This document shows positions 56,401 to 62,583 of a stretch of 64,000 nt of DNA, piece by piece (position 1 is the first letter of the stretch; every line of letters begins with the position of its first letter). The DNA is from JAEMQF01 sp963850525 (GTDB lineage Bacteria > Pseudomonadota > Gammaproteobacteria > Burkholderiales > Burkholderiaceae_C), in the NCBI GenBank assembly GCA_963850525.1, contig CAWKLQ010000008.1:1240001-1304000 (forward strand), in the 5' to 3' direction. The notes beneath the pieces were generated by a model. It did not search any database, was not told the origin of the DNA, and was given only the letters and a program-made list of their open reading frames with translations. The position numbers and the translations under genes were made by a program.

Positions 56401-56729
56401 ACGCCGACGGCAAGGTCTACACAACGCAGCAGGCGCCCTACGACCTCGTCGTCGTGCTCGGCGCGGCCGGCGAGCAACTCCTCAGCACCGTGCAAAAGCT
56501 GCAGCGCCTGATGAACCCTGCAGGCGGCCGCTTCGTCGCAGCGCTCGCCACGCCGGCGGTGCTGCAGGGCGCGGCAGCGGCTGAAGGCTGGCTGCACGCG
56601 CAGTTCGACGCTGGCGTGCGGACGGCGCTGCACGCGTCGCTGCACGACGATCTGGCCGGGCCGCTGCCGAACACGGTGGTCGGCATCGCGTGGCAACACG
56701 CCACGCTGGCGCTGGAAGTGCCGGCATGA
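53439..56729 (+). CDS. Asparagine synthetase B fused to DUF616-like glycosyltransferase and methyltransferase-like domains
   Basis: The protein has 1096 residues. Residues 1 to about 585 are a complete AsnB: MCGIAGIH with Cys2 of the glutaminase domain, then VLLSGGLDSSAIAAYV near 264 and GEGGDEMFAGYG of the synthetase. Residues of about 590-625 are encoded by three dRS3-like palindromes (HVIPANAGIQ, VDPGVRRDD). From about 628, VIYTALIGPKEQLG, DFVCLTDNPLLRSDVW and PKALPHEYFPDAAFSLYIDN match DUF616-type transferases. A degenerate methyltransferase-like end follows (YDLVVVLGAAGEQLLSTVQK). AsnB proteins in glycan loci often amidate sugar acids. The stop overlaps the next gene (ATGA). Confidence 0.85.
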   Translation: MCGIAGIHFKHDVDRAVLERAAEHFATRLKHRGPDAFGAHFTPRAVYANLRLAIVDRSGGNQPIYAPDRNRGIVYNGEVYNWQALRAGLQADYPFTTHADTEVVLANVLAHGDAGLAQLNGMFGLCIWDDRDASFLLARDRFGAKPLYVYEDDDCIAFASELRTLLGLPGLDHTLDRIGFQDYLSYRYNLAPHTMFARFRKLPAGSRLRFAQGRSEIAQFAEVSLHEPTSARAEADYIAELDHLLGAAVKSQLMGEVPIGVLLSGGLDSSAIAAYVQRAGARLTAYSIGFPEVNEFEFSRDVARQFDLDYVEVTMTQDELRAGMDDVIGQLDEPIADPACFALSRLCRRIRDNVVVVLSGEGGDEMFAGYGHHTLALNATLNREQTFAHFFHQSANQLDANQWLLDKSLPPHHLRFRPHYDQADTALNGMQSFELHTWMPENLMMKADKVLMAHSLEGRFPFLDLDVYRFAAHLPQSMKLPHAGSSKHVLRRLMADQLPRSVIERRKMGFTVPPAFFLQPLQARLLAAIDALRREPLADVLDLEAIAELVRSFYRGAPTPVFKMWNVAVLLLWWADVYPTLRARAVQAVRVISANSGNPHVIPANAGIQAVHPPVDPGVRRDDRRLPGARQRLVIYTALIGPKEQLGNPLADLPAGATSDLDLDFVCLTDNPLLRSDVWHMQLIASGHVPPEKLSRRPKALPHEYFPDAAFSLYIDNTVSFKRLPQTSDLATQRPALFRAFRHATRVNPQQEATAIAALGYDDVAVICNQLDFYAARRPLQSITPLTTATVLLRSHHDETIKRFGVTWWESILAFSKRDQLSFDFALQESACTVDYFDGFTHDNSFIHWRGSVSPYRVKASFDAKRYAWRHRNEPGALRDPKAHFLAHGGGNDEPYLKAGTLLEFLCHAQGSSLGALVSPRRDMAGALESLLAPHRREGQRYLLARVQGSNHPQGFDANELDTAAAALSAFLSPAKGTLIDLPAADLNADGKVYTTQQAPYDLVVVLGAAGEQLLSTVQKLQRLMNPAGGRFVAALATPAVLQGAAAAEGWLHAQFDAGVRTALHASLHDDLAGPLPNTVVGIAWQHATLALEVPA
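55209..55307. repeat. Three dRS3-like palindromes at the AsnB fusion joint
   Basis: A degenerate copy at 55209-55236 and clean copies at 55239-55265 and 55281-55307, all read in frame between the AsnB and DUF616-like parts. Confidence 0.8.
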
Positions 56730-58303
56730 ACCGCGTGCTCTGCGACGGCGGCTTGTCGAATCGCCTGAACGCGCTGCTCTTCGCCCTCGTGCTCAAGCAA
56801 CGTCTCGGGCATGCATGGTCGATCTCGTGGCCGCTCAACAACTGGTGCGGCGCAGCGCTCGAGAGCCTCTTCGTACCGCCGCTCCCGGTCGATTCGAATT
56901 CGCTCAGGCACTACCGCGAAGAGAGCGACGCGTTGATGCTGATGCAGGAAAACCAGCTTCACTTCCCGCCGCAGCGCCTCGTGCTGCACCAGCACCTGCC
57001 GGGCCTGCACGCGTACCGTGAGCTGCTGAACCGGCCGCAGGGCAGCGTCTACTTCCACAACCTGATCCCGGCGTGGGCCGACCCCGCGGACGTGCACGCC
57101 GCGGTGCGATCCCTCGAACTCGCTCCCGACGTTGCGCAGCGCGCCGGCGCCTTCTGCGACGCGCACCACATCGACCGCAGCGTCATCGGCCTGCACATCC
57201 GCAAGACCGATTTCGGCGACCGCATCGACGACCAGGCGCTCTTCGATGAAGCCTCACGCAGCAGCAAGCGCTACTTCGTATGCAGCGACTCGGCGGAAGT
57301 CAACCAGCGCTTCGCGTCACTGCCCAATTGCGTCGTCTTCGAGAAGACCGCCTTCCCGGAGAAGGTGCAGGCGCAAGCCGGCTGGCTGCACTGGACCACC
57401 GATGCCGAGGGCCGCAACTTCCCCTACAACATCGAGCGCGGCGCCGCGTCGGTGGTGGAAGGGCTGATCGACCTGCTGATCCTGTCGCGCACCGAAATGC
57501 GCGCCACGTCGGGTTCGACCTTTCTCGCGATGGCGCGCCTGTTCCAGGCTGCCGGATTCTTTCAACCCACACCCCAGCATGTCATCCCGGCGCAAGCCGG
57601 GATCCACCCCTCGCCGAAAGCCTCGACCATGAACGCACCCCTCGAAGCCAGCAAATTCGACCTGTCGCAAGTCGACGAGAACGAACACCTCATCCCGCGC
57701 CCCTACGGCACGTTGCAGACGCTGAACCTCGACCACCTGTACCGCTACGCGTTCGCGAAAGGCTTTTGCTACAACGCCGACGTGCTCGACGCCGCGATGG
57801 GTTGCGGCTACGCGTCGCTGCTGCTCAACTGCAAGAGCTACACCGGGGTGGACATCGACCCGAACATGGTCGCTTTCGCCAACGAGGTCTACCTGCCGAT
57901 GATCCGCAAAGGCCGCTACCTGCAGGGCAGCGTGCTCGAACTGCCGGTCGCGGACCGCAGCATCGACACCTTCATCTCGTTCGAAACCATCGAGCACATC
58001 CAGCCCGGCGAAGTGGCGAAATACTTTGCCGAGGTGAAGCGCGTGCTGCGTCCCGGCGGGCGCTTCCTCTGCTCCACGCCGATCTACCGCGGCGACAAAT
58101 TCGGCCTGCTGACGCGCTACCACCCCTACGAGTTCCGTTACCAGCAATTCGAAGCGACCTTGCTCGGCCAGGGCTTGCACATCATGGAGACGCTTTACCA
58201 GTGGCCGCCGCACTTCACGCTGGAACACGTGACGCCGAGCTTTGCGCAGACGCAGCAGGCCGCGCCTTTCCTGACGGTGTGCGTGTGTCAGTTGCCTGTC
58301 TGA
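56726..58303 (+). CDS. Fucosyltransferase-like protein fused to a SAM-dependent methyltransferase
   Basis: The protein has 525 residues. Residues 1-280 resemble NodZ/GT23-type transferases: LCDGGLSNRLNALLFALVLK, then the donor-site VIGLHIRKTDFGDRID and MRATSGSTFLAMARLFQ. A dRS3-like palindrome encodes HVIPAQAGIHPSP at about 286-298. The rest is a class I methyltransferase (VLDAAMGCGYASLLLNCKSY, TFISFETIEHIQPGEVAKYF, VLRPGGRFLCSTPIY). An internal ATG at 57629 begins the methyltransferase and could be used separately, although no strong ribosome binding site precedes it. The gene overlaps the AsnB fusion. Confidence 0.75.
   Translation: MNRVLCDGGLSNRLNALLFALVLKQRLGHAWSISWPLNNWCGAALESLFVPPLPVDSNSLRHYREESDALMLMQENQLHFPPQRLVLHQHLPGLHAYRELLNRPQGSVYFHNLIPAWADPADVHAAVRSLELAPDVAQRAGAFCDAHHIDRSVIGLHIRKTDFGDRIDDQALFDEASRSSKRYFVCSDSAEVNQRFASLPNCVVFEKTAFPEKVQAQAGWLHWTTDAEGRNFPYNIERGAASVVEGLIDLLILSRTEMRATSGSTFLAMARLFQAAGFFQPTPQHVIPAQAGIHPSPKASTMNAPLEASKFDLSQVDENEHLIPRPYGTLQTLNLDHLYRYAFAKGFCYNADVLDAAMGCGYASLLLNCKSYTGVDIDPNMVAFANEVYLPMIRKGRYLQGSVLELPVADRSIDTFISFETIEHIQPGEVAKYFAEVKRVLRPGGRFLCSTPIYRGDKFGLLTRYHPYEFRYQQFEATLLGQGLHIMETLYQWPPHFTLEHVTPSFAQTQQAAPFLTVCVCQLPV
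57581..57607. repeat. dRS3-like palindrome at the second fusion joint
   Basis: GTCATCCCGGCGCAAGCCGG followed by GATCCAC, read in frame between the transferase and the methyltransferase. Confidence 0.8.
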
Positions 58304-58335
58304 GCCCGGCCGACCCGAAAACCGAGGAACTTCCC

Positions 58336-59091
58336 ATGAGCGCGACCACACTGGCCGAGCGGCCTGTCACCCAGCCCGAACTGTTCAACCTGCTGAACCT
58401 GATCCGCCCCTGGCAGATGATCAGCGACACCAAAGTGCGCATCGGCTCGGACGCCGACGGCGGCTACCTCATGCCCTCGTCGTCCAGGCGCAGCAACACC
58501 GTGCTGTCGATCGGCATCGGCACGGAGGTGAGCTTCGACAACGACCTGGCGCTGCTCGGCGCACGCATCCTCCAGTTCGACCACACCATCGATGCCAGTC
58601 CGAGCGTGCACCCGAATATCCAATTTCACCGCAAGGGCTGGGGCGCGCGCGACGAAGGCCCGTTCGTCAGCCTGGCGAGCATGGTGAAGATGATCGACTG
58701 GCGCGAAGCGCGTCACGCCATCCTCAAGTTCGATACCGAAGGCGCCGAGTGGGAATGTCTGGCCGGCGCGAGCAGCGACGACCTGACGCGCTTCGAAGTG
58801 CTGACGGGCGAGTTCCACGACTTCCAGAGCCTCGTGAACCGGGAGCACTTCGACCGCGTCTACGCCGTGTTCGACAAACTCTGCGACACGCACCGCGTGA
58901 TTCACATGCACGCGAACAACGCCGGCGGCATGGTGATGCTCGGGGGCATTCCGTTTCCACGACTGCTCAAGCTGACCTTCATGCGCAAGAGCAGCGCGTC
59001 GTTCCACGGCCATTCGGCCGAGCCGATTCCCGGGCCCCTGGACCGGCCGAACGTGCCGCAGCTGCCCGACTTGCATTTGCGCGCGTTCTGA
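58336..59091 (+). CDS. FkbM-like SAM-dependent methyltransferase
   Basis: The protein has 251 residues. It contains TVLSIGIGTEVSFDNDLALL (a motif I variant), LQFDHTIDASPSVHPNIQFH, and the FkbM-type ILKFDTEGAEWECLAG near residue 140. Such enzymes O-methylate sugars or other surface molecules. GAGGAACTTCCC upstream of 58336 is a good ribosome binding site. It follows the fucosyltransferase fusion by 32 bp and closes the plus-strand glycan operon. It is convergent with the repeat-protein genes. Confidence 0.75.
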   Translation: MSATTLAERPVTQPELFNLLNLIRPWQMISDTKVRIGSDADGGYLMPSSSRRSNTVLSIGIGTEVSFDNDLALLGARILQFDHTIDASPSVHPNIQFHRKGWGARDEGPFVSLASMVKMIDWREARHAILKFDTEGAEWECLAGASSDDLTRFEVLTGEFHDFQSLVNREHFDRVYAVFDKLCDTHRVIHMHANNAGGMVMLGGIPFPRLLKLTFMRKSSASFHGHSAEPIPGPLDRPNVPQLPDLHLRAF

Positions 59092-59112
59092 CCGCAGCGG
59101 CGGGGCCGGCGC

Positions 59113-62100
59113 TCAGATCAGCGGCAGCATCTTGTTCTCGTCGATCGGCAGGAGATTGCGATCGACACCCGGCAACGCCGCGGGGCCCGCGTGGCTTGTC
59201 GCGGGCGCGTAGCTCGGTGCCCCTGAGGGTACCTGCGGTGCCGCCGCGGTGAGCAATTCGTGCATCGGCGGCATCGTCGAACCCGCGGGCTCCTTGCCCC
59301 TGGCCAACCACACGTCGGCCATCGCGTGTTGCGCGCCGCCTGCGGTGGTGTAGGTGGACACCAGGCCGAGCAGGTTGCCGTTGTCCAGCGCGGTGCCCGG
59401 TCGGGCATGAAGATCCAGCTCGACGATGCCGAAGTCGCCCAGGCCGTGCAGCTCGCCCTTGTCGGTCTTGGCGTCGTGGTTCGCGTCGACCCAGAGCTGC
59501 AGGTCCTTGAAGTGCGCGTCGGCGGCGCTGAGCACGTGGTCGTGGTTGCTGTCGAGTAACGCCAGTGCCGCGTAGCCGTTGCCGGCACGCGTGCCGTCGG
59601 CATGGGGGGTGGCGGAACCGAAGAGCTCGCTGCCGTCGTTGATCCGGCCGTCGCGATTGCGGTCCATGACGAGCAGCGCGTCTTCGGGCGAGACCCAGCC
59701 CACCCGGCGCAACGCGGCCGCGCCCGTCGCGTTCAGGTCGAACAGCACGCCCTGCGCCGCCGCAAGCGTGCGCACGCCGTCGCCGTTCAGGTCGAGCACG
59801 ATCGGCGTGGCGGCCAGCAGAGCGTCGATTTGCGCCGGCGACATTGCCGCCACGTCGGCCGCCTCGAACGCGGAAATCTGGGTCAGCGACATGACGACGA
59901 TGTCGCGCGATTCCAGGCCGGCGATCTGCGCCGTCGTGAAGGCGGCAATTTCGGCGGTCGTGAGCGCTGCCGCGTGCTCGGTCGTGAACGCCGCAATCTG
60001 CGCCGTTCGCAGTGCGGCGAATTGCTCGGTCGTGAAGGCGACGATTTGCTCGGTGCTCAGCGCCTGAAACGCGGCCGTGGAAAACGCACGCAGATCGACC
60101 GTCTCGAGGTTGGCAATTTGTTCGGTGGTGAGCGCGCCAACCTGGGCGCTCGTGAGCGCGGCGAACTGGGCGCTGCTGAGCAGGTTCAGCTCGGCGCTGC
60201 CCAGGCTCGCGAGCTGGCTGCCGCTGAGCGCGGCGACTTGCGCCGTCGTGAAGGCCACGACTTGCGCACTCGCCAGCGCATCGAACTGGGCGAGCGACAG
60301 CCCTTGCAGCGCGGCGCTGCTCAGGGCGCGCAGATCCAGCGTTTCGAGCGCAGCGACCTGCTCCGTGCTGAGCGCGGCGACCTGGGCGCTGCCGAAGCCG
60401 GCGAACTGGGTCGACGTGAGCGTGACGATTTGCGACGTGTCGAGCGCGCCGATCTGCGCCGAGTTCCAGCTGCCCAATCCCGAGGCGACGAGCACGCGCA
60501 AATCGGCGCTCTCCAGCGCGCCAATTTGCTCCGGCGTGAAGGCACCGACCTGCGCGCTGTTGAACGCCGCGAAGTGGTTCGTCGCCAGCGCATTCAAGTC
60601 TTGCGTCGCGAGTGCGGAAATCTGCGCCGTGCTCATCGCCGCGACTTGCGCGGTGGACAGCGCTGCGCGCTGCTGCGCCGTCAGCGAATTCAATTGCTGC
60701 GGCGTCAGCGCGTTGAACGCCGCCAGACTGAGTGCGCGCAGGTCGGCGGTCTCCAATGCCGACACTTGCTCGGTGGTGAACGCGACCACCTGCGCCGTGC
60801 CGATCGCCGCGAACTGGGTCGTCGTGAGCGCGTTCAGGTCTTGCGTCGACAACGCCGCGAGCTGGCCCGGCAGCAGGGCCCGCACCTGGGTTGTGGTGAA
60901 CGCGGCGAGTTGAGCCGCCCCGAACGCGTCGAGTTGTGCGCTGTTCAGGGCTTGCACCGCTGCCGTTCCCAACGCGCGCAAGTCCGCCGTTTCGAACGCA
61001 GCCACTTGCTGCGGCGTCAGCGCCGCGACGTGTGCCGTCGAGAGTGCGGCGACCTGCGCGCTGCCCAGGGCGCGAATCTCGTCGCTGCCGAATGCACTCA
61101 CCTGGTTCGTCGTCAGCGCAGCGATCTGCCAGGAGCCCAGGGCCGCGACTTGCAGTGAGGTCAGGGCATCGATCTGCTCGCTCGACAGGGTGCGCAGCGC
61201 GCTGGCGCCGAGGGCGCGCAAGTCGCTCGTCTCGAGCGCCGCCAGCTGGGCGGTCCCCAGCGCGGCGAGCTGCGCCGTGCCGAGCGCCGCGTATTGCGCG
61301 CTGCCGAGCGCACGCAGGTCATCGCTCATCAGCGCGGCGACCTGTGCCGTCGTCAACGCCGGCACCTGGTACGTCGTGAGCGCCGCGAACTGCGCCGTGC
61401 GCAATGCATTCAGATCGTCGGTCGACAGCGCCACGAGCTGCGCCGTCGTCAGCGCGGCCACCTGCGACGTCGTTAACGCCAAGAGCTGCGAGCTCGTGAG
61501 CGCGTCGATCCCGGCGGGGCCGAGGAGCGCGATCGACGCGCTCGTCAAGGCTGCAACTTGGGCCGTCGCGAGCGCCGCCAACTGATCGGAGCCGAGCGCG
61601 AGAACCTGCGCGCTGCTCCAGGCGCGCAGGCTGGCGCTGCTGAGGGCTCGCAGGTCAACGCTCTCCAACGCGGCGATCTGTGCGGTCGTGAGCGCCAGCC
61701 CCTGCGCCGACGTGAGCGCAGCGAATTGCGCGCTCGTCAGCGCGTTCAGGTCTTCCGTGCTCAGGCTGGCAAGCTGCGCCGTGCTGAATGCCTTGACCTG
61801 CGCCGTGCTCAGCGCCGATATCTGGTCGCTGCCCAGCGCGGCAAGCTGCGCCGTGCTCAGCGCGCGCAGCGCAGTGCTGCCCAAGGCGCCCAGGTCGGCG
61901 CTGTCCAGTGCGGCGATCTGGGCGGTGGACAGGGCAGCCACTTGCGCCGACGACATGACGACGAACTGTGTCGTGCCCAGGGCCTTGATGTCGTCGCTGC
62001 CGAGTACGGCGATCTGCGTGGCTGTCAACTCGGCGATCTGCGACGTGCTCAGTGCCGCGAGTTGCGCGCTCGTCAGCGCGTCCACGTCATTCGGCGCCAG

Positions 62101-62505
62101 GCGCCCGATGATGCCCGGTGCCAGCGCCCTGAGTTGCGCACCGCTCAGAAAGGCGAGCTGGAACGGGCTCAACGCGTTGATCTGCGCCATCGACAGGCTG
62201 CGCATCGCTTCGGCGCTGAGCGCTTGCAGGAAGTCGGCCTGCAACGCACTCCATTGCGCCGCCGTCATTCCACCGATCTGGGCGACGCTGAACGCGGCGA
62301 ACTGCGCCACCGTCAAGGCACTCAGCTGCTCGGGGGTCAGCGCGGCAATTTGCGCCGGCGTGAGCGCGCGCGCCTGCTCGTCGGTGAACCCCCCTGCCCC
62401 TGCCCCGGGGCCCGGCGCACTGCTGTGGCCGAGCTGCCCCATCCACACCTTGACCCGGTTGAAGATCGCCGAGCTCGTGAACCACCTGGGAAACGAAATC
62501 TTCAT
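59113..62505 (-). CDS. Giant octapeptide-repeat protein with C-terminal EF-hand-like domain, probable type I secretion substrate
   Basis: The protein has 1130 residues. A short basic N-terminus has no Sec signal. About 105 octads with pattern A-L-S/T-S/T-x-Q/D-I/L/V-A/R/N run from residue 45 to 890. The last 240 residues carry four calcium-binding-like loops: DLNGDG near 905, DRNRDGRINDGSE near 948, DSNHDHVLSAAD near 985 and DANHDAKTDKGEL near 1007. The end is DRNLLPIDENKMLPLI. Classical RTX nonapeptides are absent. The lack of a signal peptide, the calcium loops and the exporter at 46-51 kb suggest type I secretion. The function is not known; adhesin or surface fibre is the best guess. Confidence 0.85.
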   Translation of the reverse strand: MKISFPRWFTSSAIFNRVKVWMGQLGHSSAPGPGAGAGGFTDEQARALTPAQIAALTPEQLSALTVAQFAAFSVAQIGGMTAAQWSALQADFLQALSAEAMRSLSMAQINALSPFQLAFLSGAQLRALAPGIIGRLAPNDVDALTSAQLAALSTSQIAELTATQIAVLGSDDIKALGTTQFVVMSSAQVAALSTAQIAALDSADLGALGSTALRALSTAQLAALGSDQISALSTAQVKAFSTAQLASLSTEDLNALTSAQFAALTSAQGLALTTAQIAALESVDLRALSSASLRAWSSAQVLALGSDQLAALATAQVAALTSASIALLGPAGIDALTSSQLLALTTSQVAALTTAQLVALSTDDLNALRTAQFAALTTYQVPALTTAQVAALMSDDLRALGSAQYAALGTAQLAALGTAQLAALETSDLRALGASALRTLSSEQIDALTSLQVAALGSWQIAALTTNQVSAFGSDEIRALGSAQVAALSTAHVAALTPQQVAAFETADLRALGTAAVQALNSAQLDAFGAAQLAAFTTTQVRALLPGQLAALSTQDLNALTTTQFAAIGTAQVVAFTTEQVSALETADLRALSLAAFNALTPQQLNSLTAQQRAALSTAQVAAMSTAQISALATQDLNALATNHFAAFNSAQVGAFTPEQIGALESADLRVLVASGLGSWNSAQIGALDTSQIVTLTSTQFAGFGSAQVAALSTEQVAALETLDLRALSSAALQGLSLAQFDALASAQVVAFTTAQVAALSGSQLASLGSAELNLLSSAQFAALTSAQVGALTTEQIANLETVDLRAFSTAAFQALSTEQIVAFTTEQFAALRTAQIAAFTTEHAAALTTAEIAAFTTAQIAGLESRDIVVMSLTQISAFEAADVAAMSPAQIDALLAATPIVLDLNGDGVRTLAAAQGVLFDLNATGAAALRRVGWVSPEDALLVMDRNRDGRINDGSELFGSATPHADGTRAGNGYAALALLDSNHDHVLSAADAHFKDLQLWVDANHDAKTDKGELHGLGDFGIVELDLHARPGTALDNGNLLGLVSTYTTAGGAQHAMADVWLARGKEPAGSTMPPMHELLTAAAPQVPSGAPSYAPATSHAGPAALPGVDRNLLPIDENKMLPLI
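59836..62373 (-). repeat. Octapeptide tandem array of the first giant protein
   Basis: About 105 repeats of 24 bp, diverged at DNA level but regular in protein. An octad ending DLR recurs mostly every 10 octads (80 residues), followed by an octad with a small middle (ALS-AA-x-x) and later by a DLN octad. Confidence 0.85.
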
Positions 62506-62549
62506 CGGCCCACCAGGATGGCTCTAGGGGTTCATCTCAGCGGCAACCG

Positions 62550-62573
62550 GGCTGCCCGCTTCGGCGGGCAGCC
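62550..62573. other. Hairpin between the two giant-protein genes
   Basis: GGCTGCCCGC, four bases, GCGGGCAGCC: a perfect 10-bp stem in the 78-bp gap. It may attenuate transcription of the downstream paralogue; there is no T-run. Confidence 0.5.
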
Positions 62574-62583
62574 GCGGCATTCG

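Noticed and set aside
59602..61158. Open frame of 518 codons on the plus strand with regular Arg-rich repeats
   Set aside because: It is the antisense shadow of the octad array. Its periodicity is inherited from the real gene on the minus strand.
59836..62373. CRISPR array or DNA-level minisatellite
   Set aside because: Units are 24 bp without spacers and vary freely at synonymous positions. The conservation is at protein level.
59113..62505. RTX toxin or TALE-like DNA-binding repeats
   Set aside because: No GGxGxDxUx nonapeptides are present. The LTPEQ-like octads resemble the start of TALE repeats only superficially; the unit is 8 rather than 34 residues, with no variable diresidue.
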